The notes under the pieces were generated by a model, which saw only the letters and a program-made list of their open reading frames with translations, was not told where the DNA came from and searched no databases. Below are positions 10,598-18,250 of a DNA stretch of 35,703 nt, piece by piece. How positions within the stretch are numbered: the stretch's first letter is position 1; the number at the start of each line of letters is the position of its first letter. A program made the translations under genes and the position numbers. This stretch comes from Propionispora hippei DSM 15287 (GTDB lineage: Bacteria > Bacillota > Negativicutes > Propionisporales > Propionisporaceae): contig NZ_FQZD01000039.1 in NCBI RefSeq assembly GCF_900141835.1, forward strand, positions 1 to 35,703. The letters run 5' to 3'.

Positions 10598-10851
10598 CAT
10601 TCTTCCTCTTCTTCCGGAATTTGTCCGGCCCGTTTTTTTAGAGTTAAGGAGGAAATAGCCGATAAGTAAACAACCTTATCTGTCAACACAAAACTTTTCG
10701 GATTATTATCGGAAATATCAACAATCATTTGCTCTTCCCTCATGGTTTTCAAAAACTCATGATTGATACCGGACTTTACTGTTCTTAAATCATTAATCGA
10801 AATGACATTTTTGAGTGGAATGACAGTATCAGCTCCTAGGTGCAAAAACAT
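10597..10851 (-). CDS. remB: RemB/YaaB-like DUF370 regulator
   Basis: An 84-residue protein of the DUF370 family (extracellular matrix regulator; YaaB in Bacillus). It opens with MFLHLGADTVIPLKNVISIN and contains NNPKSFVLTDKVVYLSAISS, both typical. An acidic tail EEEEE ends it. I use the ATG at 10851 because AGGAGGA precedes it; an upstream in-frame codon at 10887 lies inside the previous gene. The start overlaps the end of the DciA-like gene by 23 bases, implying coupled translation. Its position between recF and gyrB is the conserved one. The related RemA is a DNA-binding activator in Bacillus; what RemB does here is not known. Confidence 0.85.
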   Translation of the reverse strand: MFLHLGADTVIPLKNVISINDLRTVKSGINHEFLKTMREEQMIVDISDNNPKSFVLTDKVVYLSAISSLTLKKRAGQIPEEEEE

Positions 10852-11686
10852 GTTGTTTCCTCCTGAATTTTTCCAAAGTATGATCAACCGTTTCCGGAGT
10901 AATTTCGTCAGGTCCCACCGATTCCATCAGCATTACAATCGTCGTACGGTGTACACTGTCAACTTGTCCGTTTTTTGCTGTATATTCAAGACACAACCGG
11001 GCTAACAGCTCGCTTTTAGCCCGGTCGAACTCTGAGCGTGTGCAAGAAAGATATGGCTGCAGATCTTCATAAGAAAACCAGGGAACATCCAATAAGAGCT
11101 TCCTGATTTCTCCAAGCTTTTCTTCCCGGACGGTTCTAAGGCATATCGCACAGTAGGTTTCCTCCGGTGGACAAAGCGTATCACAGCCTTGGCAGGCATG
11201 CCATTTATCCATTTTTTTTAATTTATTATAGGCCAGCGCTTTTCGGGTGAAACCGGCCAATTTCTTTTGCAAGGCTTCGTCAGCTATCTCGTGGGTATAT
11301 TGCCGGATTCCAGCTAATTCCTGCTCGTCCAGGCGGATAGCCGCTAAGCTTTGCTTTAAGGAAACAGAATGCTCCGTATTCTCTTGATTCTTACAATCTT
11401 TCAAATATCCTGCCTGGAAACGGATATCTTTGACAATTTTTTCACCGATAAATCGATTTAGCTTACCAATAATGCCCTCTTTTAGCATAAATAAATGGTG
11501 ACACCACACCGAATTGCTCACCGTTACGAACATCAAGCCTCGCTCAAACTTTACCGGGCAGGAGTGCTGGGCAATATCATCACCCACAATCTCAGACCAG
11601 CGTTCCATGATAAGTTCCGCATGATATCTTTTTTTTAAACCCAATTGCTGCAGCGTATTATGCAAAATTTCACTAATACCTTGCAT
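10829..11686 (-). CDS. DUF721/DciA-like protein with C-terminal zinc-ribbon-like region
   Basis: The N-terminal ~95 residues match the DUF721 (DciA-like) domain: SEILHNTLQQLGLKKRYHAE, the WSEIVGDDIAQHSCPVKF segment and the strand GLMFVTVSNSVW. DciA proteins help load the replicative helicase in bacteria that lack DnaC/DnaI-type loaders. A middle linker leads to C165-x2-C168 and C179-x2-C182 (ACQGCDTLCPPEETYCAICL), a likely zinc ribbon, then a helical tail to residue 285. I chose the ATG at 11686 because GGAG lies 8 bases upstream; an in-frame GTG at 11695 overlapping the recF stop is the alternative. The gene sits between recF and remB. Family assignment is fairly sure; helicase loading in this organism is inference. 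Confidence 0.75.
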   Translation of the reverse strand: MQGISEILHNTLQQLGLKKRYHAELIMERWSEIVGDDIAQHSCPVKFERGLMFVTVSNSVWCHHLFMLKEGIIGKLNRFIGEKIVKDIRFQAGYLKDCKNQENTEHSVSLKQSLAAIRLDEQELAGIRQYTHEIADEALQKKLAGFTRKALAYNKLKKMDKWHACQGCDTLCPPEETYCAICLRTVREEKLGEIRKLLLDVPWFSYEDLQPYLSCTRSEFDRAKSELLARLCLEYTAKNGQVDSVHRTTIVMLMESVGPDEITPETVDHTLEKFRRKQHVFAPRS

Positions 11687-11691
11687 CCTCA

Positions 11692-12813
11692 TCACTCCAT
11701 GACCTTGCCGTTCTGCACATAATAATAATGTCCCATTTTCTTTTCGGGAAAATAATTCTGATCGGTCGCCGTAACAAAGGTCTGAATTTTATCTTTAATA
11801 AAGAAAAGTAGTTGTTCTCGCCGTTCGGCATCCAGTTCACTCATGACATCGTCCAGGAGCAATACCGGATATTCACCGGTCTCTGATTTGATAAATTCCA
11901 GTTCCGCCAGCTTCAACGCCAATACGGCCGTCCGCTGCTGTCCCTGGGAACCAAAAGATTTCAACTGAATTCCCTCATTGACCGTGAATACCAGATCGTC
12001 CCGATGCGGTCCGATACCGGTGCTGCCCCGGTAGATATCCTGCTGACGCAGCTTCAGCAATTGCTCCCGGTACCAGACCGGGAGATCTTTATCCGCCACC
12101 TGCTCATTTTCCGCCATCCCGGCCATAAAATAAGCAACAGACAGGTTTTCCTTACTCGCGGTAATCCGGCGGTGCATTAAATTGGCCAGCATGGCCAGCT
12201 TTTTTATAGCTTCCTTCCGCTTAACGGTAATGCCGGCGGCAGCCTTGATGAGCTGCTCATCCCAAGGCTCCAGCATAGCGGCATTTAACCGGTTATCTCT
12301 AATCTTTTTTAACAGATGATTACGCTGCGTAACAATCCGGTTGTAAGTTAAGAGTTGGCTATAGTAGGAAGGACTGGCCTGGGAAATTTCCACATCAATA
12401 AACTGGCGCCGGGCTACCGGCTGTCCTTTAATCAGAGTCAGATCCTCCGGTGCAAACAGCACAACATTCAACGCGCCAATCAGCTCTTTAACCTTTATAG
12501 TATATCCATTATAAGTAATTTCTTTATTACTTTTTTTAGTCTCGCCCTGGGAAAATCGAAAAGCCAAGTCATTTTGGACATCCAAACGCGAAAAATTAAG
12601 CTGGATACGTCCTAATGAATGCTTCCAGCGAATAAGTTCCTGATCCGAATAGGTACGGTAAGACCGTCCCATGGCCCCAATATAAATAGCTTCCAGAATA
12701 TTGGTCTTTCCCTGGGCGTTATTGCCCAGGAATATATTGATATTATGGGAAAAAGCAAGCGACAAATCCGCATAATTTCTGAAATTATGCAGCGTTAGGT
12801 GATTGATTCTCAT
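11692..12813 (-). CDS. recF: DNA replication and repair protein RecF
   Basis: A 373-residue SMC-like ATPase of the RecFOR pathway, which loads RecA on gapped DNA. It starts with MRINHLTLHNFRNYADLSL, has Walker A GNNAQGKTN at residues 30-38, an ABC signature GSQGQQRTAVLALKLAELE and Walker B PVLLLDDVMSELD. It follows yaaA by 9 bases, with AAAGGTG before the ATG, in the standard dnaA-dnaN-yaaA-recF order. Confidence 0.97.
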   Translation of the reverse strand: MRINHLTLHNFRNYADLSLAFSHNINIFLGNNAQGKTNILEAIYIGAMGRSYRTYSDQELIRWKHSLGRIQLNFSRLDVQNDLAFRFSQGETKKSNKEITYNGYTIKVKELIGALNVVLFAPEDLTLIKGQPVARRQFIDVEISQASPSYYSQLLTYNRIVTQRNHLLKKIRDNRLNAAMLEPWDEQLIKAAAGITVKRKEAIKKLAMLANLMHRRITASKENLSVAYFMAGMAENEQVADKDLPVWYREQLLKLRQQDIYRGSTGIGPHRDDLVFTVNEGIQLKSFGSQGQQRTAVLALKLAELEFIKSETGEYPVLLLDDVMSELDAERREQLLFFIKDKIQTFVTATDQNYFPEKKMGHYYYVQNGKVME

Positions 12814-12822
12814 GCAGCACCT

Positions 12823-13038
12823 TTATTCAACGGCTACTTTCCAGGTTCCAATCCCTTTGACAGTAACCGTATCACCGGGATAAATTTTCTTTCTTCGCTC
12901 AGAAACAACCTGTCCGTTCAGTTCAATCAGCCCGTCGCTAAGCAGCAGCTTGACCTGACCGCCGCTTTCTACCACACCAATCCATTTTAATAGCTGGTCC
13001 AACTGAATCAATTGGGTGTCAATAAATACTTCTTCCAT
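12823..13038 (-). CDS. yaaA: S4-domain RNA-binding protein YaaA/RlbA
   Basis: A 71-residue S4-domain protein, the same length as Bacillus YaaA, with the S4 core LDQLLKWIGVVESGGQVKLL and NGQVVSERRKKIYPGDTVTV. Such proteins bind structured RNA; a role in ribosome or 50S maturation has been proposed. I choose the ATG at 13038 by length and similarity; a GTG at 13056 would add six residues but has no good ribosome site. It lies between dnaN and recF with short gaps, as in Bacillus. Confidence 0.9.
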   Translation of the reverse strand: MEEVFIDTQLIQLDQLLKWIGVVESGGQVKLLLSDGLIELNGQVVSERRKKIYPGDTVTVKGIGTWKVAVE

Positions 13039-13063
13039 TTTTGCAAAAATCCTCACTCTAAAA

Positions 13064-14173
13064 TTAACTTGTTCTCACTGGAGTAATAATATAGGTATAG
13101 TGCTCGTCATCCACCGGTTTAATGCAAGCCGGACTCAAGGGAGTGTTAAAAGAAAAAGTAATTTTTTCACTGTTGATATTCTTCATAATATCCGTTACAT
13201 ATTTTGCGTTAAACGCAATTTCCAGCCCGTTGCCGGCAATTACGGCCGGTACAGTCTCGCAAGCCTTGCCGACATCGGGATTATTGGAGTTGATAACAAC
13301 CATATCATTTTCAAATGACAGCTTAATGACATTATATTCCCCGTCTCTGGCCAGTAAAGATACCCGCTCTACGGCGTCAAGAAAATTATCGGTCGGCAGC
13401 GTTACCTGCGTGGCGAAGCTATCGGGAATAACCCGATTATAATCAGGGAATTGCCCTTCAATGACTCTCGATTTTATGTAAACATTATCAAAAGAGAAAG
13501 AAACCTGATTCTTATGGCAAGAAACCACCACATCCAAGGGATGCTCCGATACCAGCAGACGAGCCAGTTCAGTTAATATCTTGGAAGGTATGATTATTTT
13601 AACCTCTTTTTCAGAATTTTCTAAATTGTCCTCTTTTAATGCTAACCGATGAGTATTAGTAGCTACCATTTTAGCATTAAACCGATTGATTTCCAAGAGT
13701 GCTCCGGTAAAGATCGGCCGAGCCTCGTCGGTGGCACAGGAAAAAACCGTTTTTTTGATCAGTTCCCGGAATACATTGTCCTTAATAAGAAAACTGGTTT
13801 CTCCCTCCAGCTTGTTGATAACCGGAAATTCTTCGGCGGGCATCAATAGAAGATTAAACTGAGCTGAGTTGGAAGTAATTTGTATGGTTTTCTCTGCCGG
13901 CAGGGATAAAATATGAATGGTTTCGCCGGGAAGTTTCCGGACAAGCTCTTGTAGGTAACGGCCGGATAGCACAATTGTTCCCGGTTCATCAATTTGGGCG
14001 TCTATTTTACAACAAATGCCGATTTCATAGTCTGTAGCCTGTAATTCCAGCTTTCCATCGAGTGCCGATAGGTAAATTCCTGTCAAGATAGGCAGCGTAG
14101 ATTTGCTGGCTACCGCTTTTTGCACAGTTTGCACAGCATGGGTAAGCAATTCTTTGGAGCAGGATATTTTCAT
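13064..14173 (-). CDS. dnaN: DNA polymerase III beta sliding clamp
   Basis: A 369-residue clamp subunit. It begins MKISCSKELLTHAVQTVQKA and shows three repeated clamp folds: LPILTGIYLSALDGKLELQA; RPIFTGALLEI with MVATNTHRLALKE; and the C-terminal YTYIITPVRTS, which is the standard end (P-V/M-R). It encircles DNA and tethers polymerase and other partners. GGGAGGT lies 7 bases before the ATG. It follows dnaA after a 391-bp spacer that holds DnaA-box-like sites and a dispersed repeat. Confidence 0.98.
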   Translation of the reverse strand: MKISCSKELLTHAVQTVQKAVASKSTLPILTGIYLSALDGKLELQATDYEIGICCKIDAQIDEPGTIVLSGRYLQELVRKLPGETIHILSLPAEKTIQITSNSAQFNLLLMPAEEFPVINKLEGETSFLIKDNVFRELIKKTVFSCATDEARPIFTGALLEINRFNAKMVATNTHRLALKEDNLENSEKEVKIIIPSKILTELARLLVSEHPLDVVVSCHKNQVSFSFDNVYIKSRVIEGQFPDYNRVIPDSFATQVTLPTDNFLDAVERVSLLARDGEYNVIKLSFENDMVVINSNNPDVGKACETVPAVIAGNGLEIAFNAKYVTDIMKNINSEKITFSFNTPLSPACIKPVDDEHYTYIITPVRTS

Positions 14174-14259
14174 AAACGTACCTCCCGTTGGTATATTATT
14201 ACTATAAAAGACATAATATATAAGAAAATTAGTCGTAATAGTCGTAGGGCCTGTAGATA

Positions 14260-14436
14260 TGTTGATAAATGGAAATATAGCTTGTCGAATAAGAAAATAT
14301 CATGTGCATAACATGTCGATAAACGGGTAAGCAGTTATGCACAAAATTCACAGGTTTTTACTGTGGAAAATATATTAACATTTCATCAACAGAGATATCT
14401 TTCTGTTATAAACAGATATAAACAGAGTTAACCACA
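14260..14436. other. oriC, dnaA-dnaN part: DnaA-box-like cluster and A/T-rich candidate unwinding region
   Basis: Several single-mismatch DnaA boxes (consensus TTATCCACA) are seen: TGTTGATAA (14260-14268), TGTGCATAA (14303-14311), TGTCGATAA (14314-14322), TTATGCACA (14335-14343), TGTGGAAAA (14362-14370) and TTAACCACA (14428-14436). Between the last two is an A/T-rich tract with a perfect 10-bp tandem repeat TATAAACAGA (14407-14426), a candidate duplex-unwinding element. The box cluster upstream of dnaA makes the second half of a bipartite origin. Confidence 0.7.
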
Positions 14437-14452
14437 GAGGGATAAGTGGCCT

Positions 14453-14566
14453 AGGGAACGATAGCTTTATTCACACTGCACATCCTGGCGGATTTTTTTA
14501 TATCTGGCTGCGTCAGCCCCCAAATATCTCGTCAGGCTGGCAGACTCATTAAATCAGCGGTTTTCT
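14453..14566. repeat. Dispersed palindromic intergenic repeat, copy A (internally deleted)
   Basis: Begins AGGGAACGATAGC and ends ATTAAATCAGCGGTTTTCT. Its left 65 bases align along their length with copy B at 18968, and its centre CTGGCTGCGTCAGC is identical to copy C near 27682. The middle is shorter than in B and C. The right end reaches the dnaA stop codon (complement at 14565-14567), so the element abuts or forms the end of dnaA. No ORF is present. Confidence 0.75.
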
Positions 14567-16076
14567 AGACACTTTCGATACGTTTGATCAGTTCCTTTAA
14601 CGTATTGCTTAGCTTGGTGTCCTCATTCCGCTCACGGGCAATTTTGTCATGGGCGTGAATAACAGTAGTGTGGTCACGGCCGCCAAACATTTCACCGATA
14701 CGCGGCAAAGAGGTATCGGTCAGTTCCCGGCACAGATACATGGCTATTTGGCGAGGATAGGCCACATTGCGGGTACGCTTTTTGGCCAATAGCTCGTCTA
14801 TCTTTATTTTAAAATAGGAGGAAACAATTTCCTGAATAAGCTCCATGGTGATTTGTTTGGGGCGTCCGTTGGGGAATATGTCTTTTAAAGCCTCAGTTGC
14901 CAGATTGATGTCGATGGTTTGGTTGGTTAGGGAGGCGTAGGCCATCACTCTGATCAGAGCGCCTTCCAGTTCGCGAATGTTGTTGTCGATACGGCTGGCA
15001 ATGTAGACCATGACATCATTGGGAATATTCAGATTTTCCAGCATGGCTTTTTTACGTAAAATGGCGATTCTTGTTTCTAAGTCAGGTGGTTGGATATCGG
15101 TAATCAGTCCCCATTCAAAGCGGGAACGTAACCGGTCTTCCAGCGTTTGTATTTCACGAGGTGGCCGGTCGCTGGAAATAATAATTTGCTTATTGGCCTC
15201 ATGCAAGGTATTGAAAGTATGGAAAAATTCTTCCTGAGTATGTTCTTTTTTCGATAAAAACTGAATATCGTCGACCAGGAGTACATCAATATTACGGTAT
15301 TTTTGGCGAAAACTTTCCGGTTTGCCGTCCCGGATAGAATTGATTAATTCATTGGTAAACTTTTCGCTGGAAATGTAGACAACCTTGATACCGGGGTAAC
15401 TTTGCAGGATTCGGTGGCCTATGGCGTGCATCAGGTGAGTCTTGCCAAGTCCGACCCCGCCGTAAATAAAGAAAGGATTATAGACCTGGGCCGGTGCTTC
15501 GGCCACGGCCAGTGATGCGGCATGGGCAAAACGGTTGGAATTACCGATAACGAAGGTTTCAAATACATATTTAGGATTTAATACGACTAGGGAATCGTCC
15601 GGCAATGAAATAGCCGGTGGCTTGATCATCGGCGGCGGCAGTTGGATAGACTCAAGTGGCAGTGTTTCCTGCAGCTCTGATGTTCGTGTCGCAGCTATTT
15701 CATGGCTGGCGTTATTGGCAGAGCCCGGCGTGGAATATGTTTCGGCCGGTGACTGACCGGCAATAGAGCGGGAGATGCCGGACGGAATAGGCTGTACTGG
15801 TGCGGCAATATGTTCATCATCTAAATTAAGATTGGTTATTTTTATATTCATAGGTTTTCCCAGGATCTGATGGACGGCATTTTCAATTTGCGGCATGTAT
15901 TTAGTTTCCAGCCATTCCTTCATAATTTGCCGGGGAGTTCCTATTTCCAAGGTATCAGCGGTAAGAGAAAGAAGAATCGCATCCTTAATCCAAGTATCAA
16001 ACAGGGGTTTGATGATTTCACCTTCCAGTTTTTTTAATACTTGTTCCCAAAGTGCCGTTAATTGTACTTTGTCCAT
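14565..16076 (-). CDS. dnaA: Chromosomal replication initiator DnaA
   Basis: A 503-residue initiator. Domain I (residues 1-80, starting [18 protein letters not shown]) is followed by a long low-complexity linker rich in Pro/Ser/Thr (about 85-160). The AAA+ domain has Walker [10 protein letters not shown] at 206-214 and Walker B LLVDDIQF at 266-273. Domain IV has the box-binding helix signature [15 protein letters not shown] near the end. I take the ATG at 16076, preceded by AGGAAAGGA; the frame stays open to 16223, but those 49 extra residues come from a fold-back repeat and do not look like DnaA. DnaA boxes on both sides suggest autoregulation. Confidence 0.97.
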   Translation of the reverse strand: MDKVQLTALWEQVLKKLEGEIIKPLFDTWIKDAILLSLTADTLEIGTPRQIMKEWLETKYMPQIENAVHQILGKPMNIKITNLNLDDEHIAAPVQPIPSGISRSIAGQSPAETYSTPGSANNASHEIAATRTSELQETLPLESIQLPPPMIKPPAISLPDDSLVVLNPKYVFETFVIGNSNRFAHAASLAVAEAPAQVYNPFFIYGGVGLGKTHLMHAIGHRILQSYPGIKVVYISSEKFTNELINSIRDGKPESFRQKYRNIDVLLVDDIQFLSKKEHTQEEFFHTFNTLHEANKQIIISSDRPPREIQTLEDRLRSRFEWGLITDIQPPDLETRIAILRKKAMLENLNIPNDVMVYIASRIDNNIRELEGALIRVMAYASLTNQTIDINLATEALKDIFPNGRPKQITMELIQEIVSSYFKIKIDELLAKKRTRNVAYPRQIAMYLCRELTDTSLPRIGEMFGGRDHTTVIHAHDKIARERNEDTKLSNTLKELIKRIESV

Positions 16077-16104
16077 ATAGTCAGTCCTTTCCTGATAAGC
16101 ACCT

Positions 16105-16264
16105 TGGGGCGTGTTTAAAGAACTATCCGAAACGTTCCCGATTGGCGCTTTTTGTGCCATATTTGTAAAATTTTTGGAAATAGGGGCCGCTATTCCTGCA
16201 AAATTTTGCCCTATCTGGCGCAAAATTCATTCGCCATAGACCTGTTAGGTTAAAACACGCCCCA
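16105..16264. repeat. 160-bp fold-back (MITE-like) element in the dnaA leader
   Basis: Bounded by a perfect 12-bp inverted repeat, TGGGGCGTGTTT at 16105-16116 and its complement ending at 16264. The inside is also symmetric: a central GGAAATAG / CTATTCC stem around GGGGCCG, flanked on both sides by AAAATTTT and then by GTGCCA / TGGCGC. No target duplication is obvious. It lies between the dnaA start and the first DnaA boxes, so any dnaA transcript starting in the box region carries it as a long hairpin. Confidence 0.65.
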
Positions 16265-16297
16265 GTTATTAACATATAATAAATTAAAATATTGGGG

Positions 16298-16611
16298 TTA
16301 TCCACAGGATTATCAACAACTGTGAATAAAAACAGGAGAATATGGTGAATTTGAAGAAAAAAAAATACAAAAGCAGCTATTGGAAAATAACCCATAGCCT
16401 TGTATTATAAGTAATTGTCGGTATATATGAGTATTGTGGATAAAGCTGTGCATAACAGCCGAATTTTGTGAATAACTCTGCTTTTTATGTATATAATCTA
16501 CATTGTGCAAAGGTAAAAAGGACAATCTGCTAGTTAATATATTAACAAAAGCCTGGGTAGTTATCAACACATTTTTCGGTTGATTGACAAGAATTGTCAT
16601 ATTTATCCACA
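16298..16611. other. oriC, upstream part: DnaA box cluster before dnaA
   Basis: Nine DnaA boxes within one mismatch. Perfect matches are TTATCCACA at 16298-16306 and 16603-16611, and TGTGGATAA at 16435-16443. One-mismatch copies are TTATCAACA (16310-16318 and 16561-16569), TGTGAATAA (16321-16329 and 16467-16475) and TGTGCATAA (16447-16455). Neighbouring boxes are spaced 11-12 bp, about one helix turn. The spacer (16265-16662) carries no gene and is A/T-rich. Together with the dnaA-dnaN cluster this is the likely chromosomal origin. Confidence 0.88.
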
Positions 16612-16662
16612 ATTTAACCGATAGTTCTGAGGATAAGTAGAGTTATTGTCTAAGTAATTTTC

Positions 16663-16691
16663 TTGACACCATAGGTTGTCTAGTCTATAAT
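16663..16691 (+). promoter_or_regulatory. Consensus sigma-A promoter of rpmH
   Basis: TTGACA (16663-16668), exactly 17 bp, then TATAAT (16686-16691): both boxes match the consensus perfectly. Transcription would start near 16698, giving a leader of about 65 nt before rpmH. Confidence 0.93.
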
Positions 16692-16763
16692 TTTTTATAG
16701 TTAAAATAGATTGTTTTAACATGGGATTGTTACGCTTGTATGTAAGCAAGGAGGTGTAAATAG

Positions 16764-16898
16764 ATGAAACGTACTTACCAACCTAATACACTATGGAAAA
16801 AAAGAACGCATGGTTTTCGTGAGCGTATGAGCACACAAGGTGGCCGTATTGTTCTGAAAAGAAGACGTGCTAGAGGTAGAAAGAAATTATCCGCATAG
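16764..16898 (+). CDS. rpmH: 50S ribosomal protein L34
   Basis: A 44-codon gene encoding the standard L34, starting [20 protein letters not shown] and ending in the basic [13 protein letters not shown] full AAGGAGGTG (16748-16756) lies 7 bases before the ATG. It heads the rpmH-rnpA-yidD-yidC-jag cluster, driven by a consensus promoter, and is followed by a short terminator or attenuator. Confidence 0.98.
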   Translation: MKRTYQPNTLWKKRTHGFRERMSTQGGRIVLKRRRARGRKKLSA

Positions 16899-16926
16899 TA
16901 GGCCGCCGGTGAGTGGCCTATTTTTT
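16899..16926 (+). terminator. Attenuator/terminator between rpmH and rnpA
   Basis: Stem TAGGCC / GGCCTA with a 10-nt loop followed by six T. A partial terminator here would give more L34 than RNase P protein, a common arrangement. Confidence 0.75.
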
Positions 16927-16947
16927 CCATATGACAGGATGATCTAA

Positions 16948-17298
16948 GTGTACAAGTTAAAAAAGCAGGGAATATTGCATAAGAATAAGCAATTCCAAAC
17001 CGTTTATAAAACAGGCAAGTCGTATAGTAACCGAATGCTGGTCATGTACGTCCTGCCCAATCCTGCCCAAAAGCGGCGAGTAGGTTTTGCCGCGGGCAAA
17101 CGCCTGGGCGGAGCGGTCGTCCGGAATCGGGTAAAACGATTGCTGCGCGAGGCTTACCGCATGCGGCAGCATGAGCTGCGCCAGGATGTGGATTTGATTA
17201 TTGTGGGGCGAAAGCCGGCTGTGGATTCCAATGCCCAGGCGGTGACGAAAGCTTTTTTAGACCTGTGTAAACGGGCACAAATTCTGGCTGATAAGTAG
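16948..17298 (+). CDS. rnpA: Ribonuclease P protein component
   Basis: Basic 116-residue protein subunit of RNase P, which with the RNA subunit trims 5' ends of tRNA precursors. The RNR signature is present: AAGKRLGGAVVRNRVKRLLR followed by EAYR near residues 50-72, and the substrate-leader-binding face begins with KNKQFQTVYKTGKSY. Translation starts at GTG 16948 with AGGA about 9 bases upstream. Length and position after rpmH are typical. Confidence 0.96.
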   Translation: MYKLKKQGILHKNKQFQTVYKTGKSYSNRMLVMYVLPNPAQKRRVGFAAGKRLGGAVVRNRVKRLLREAYRMRQHELRQDVDLIIVGRKPAVDSNAQAVTKAFLDLCKRAQILADK

Positions 17299-17308
17299 GT
17301 AGTTTATT

Positions 17309-17515
17309 ATGAAAGAAATCGCGCTATTTTTGATACGGTGTTATCAAAAATATATTTCTCCTTTAAAACCGCCTACTTGCCGTTTTGTGCCTACTTGTTC
17401 TGAATATGCCATAATAGCGATTGAAAAATATGGGGTTGTACGTGGTTGTTATCTGGCAGTGCGCCGCATTTTGCGCTGCCATCCTTTTCATCCCGGTGGG
17501 TATGATCCCGTTTGA
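17309..17515 (+). CDS. yidD: Membrane protein insertion efficiency factor YidD
   Basis: A 68-residue YidD with the family core [20 protein letters not shown], the PTCSEYA motif and [12 protein letters not shown] at the C-terminus, with the conserved cysteines. It is thought to assist YidC-dependent membrane insertion. It starts 10 bases after rnpA and 56 bases before yidC, the usual order. Confidence 0.95.
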   Translation: MKEIALFLIRCYQKYISPLKPPTCRFVPTCSEYAIIAIEKYGVVRGCYLAVRRILRCHPFHPGGYDPV

Positions 17516-17571
17516 TATATAATTATATTAATGTTTATCGTGAATAGCGAGCCAGAGTTAGGAGTGAGATT

Positions 17572-18246
17572 TTGTTCGAGTCGATCGTTGTACATCCGTT
17601 GCAAGCAGTGCTGACATTCTTTTATAATATTACGGTATCTTTAGGTATCGCTAATTATGGGATTGCCATCATTTTGCTTACCATAGCCATAAAGCTTGTT
17701 TTGTACCCTCTGACGGTAAAGCAGATCAAATCCATGAAAGCTATGCAGGAATTGCAGCCTAAAATCAAAGAAATGCAGGAAAAGCATAAAGGAAATCCGG
17801 AAAAGCTGAATAAGGAAATGGCGGCTGTTTATAAAAATTCCGGTGTTAATCCGATGGCCGGCTGTTTGCCGATGATTATCCAGATGCCTTTTTTAATCGG
17901 TATTTTTTATGCTATTCGTGATTTTCATTATGTGGGAGATCCGGGCTTTTTGTGGATGGCCAATTTGGCTGAACAGGCCAAACTGGTCGATCCTTATTAT
18001 GTCTTGCCGGTTCTGTCGGCTCTTACCACCTTTTATCAGCAGCGCCAGACCATGAGTGGCGCCGACCCTTCGGCGAAACAGCAAAATCAGATTATGATGA
18101 TTTTCATGCCGTTATTTATCGGCTATATTACGATTACTTTCCCGGCTGGACTTGGGATTTACTGGGTAGTTAGCAATCTGATTCAGATTGCTCAGCAGTG
18201 GTATATGTACCGTGGCACAACTGCTATTCAAGGGGAGGCTAAATAA
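17572..18246 (+). CDS. yidC: Membrane protein insertase YidC/Oxa1 family
   Basis: A 224-residue insertase with five predicted membrane segments. It starts at TTG 17572 with GGAGTGAGA upstream. The hydrophilic-groove positive residue is Lys41 in LLTIAIKLVLYPL (often Arg in Bacillus homologues). The cytoplasmic coiled-coil hairpin lies at about 52-85 (KSMKAMQELQPKIKEMQEKH), followed by GVNPMAGCLPMIIQMPFLIG and the final helix FPAGLGIYWVVSNLIQIAQQ. There is no lipobox, unlike Bacillus SpoIIIJ, and no large periplasmic domain as in Escherichia coli YidC. Confidence 0.96.
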   Translation: MFESIVVHPLQAVLTFFYNITVSLGIANYGIAIILLTIAIKLVLYPLTVKQIKSMKAMQELQPKIKEMQEKHKGNPEKLNKEMAAVYKNSGVNPMAGCLPMIIQMPFLIGIFYAIRDFHYVGDPGFLWMANLAEQAKLVDPYYVLPVLSALTTFYQQRQTMSGADPSAKQQNQIMMIFMPLFIGYITITFPAGLGIYWVVSNLIQIAQQWYMYRGTTAIQGEAK

Positions 18247-18250
18247 TACC

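Noticed and set aside
16077-16223. In-frame 49-residue N-terminal extension of DnaA
   Set aside because: It has no DnaA similarity, lies mostly in a fold-back repeat, and the ATG at 16076 has its own good ribosome site and gives the standard N-terminus.
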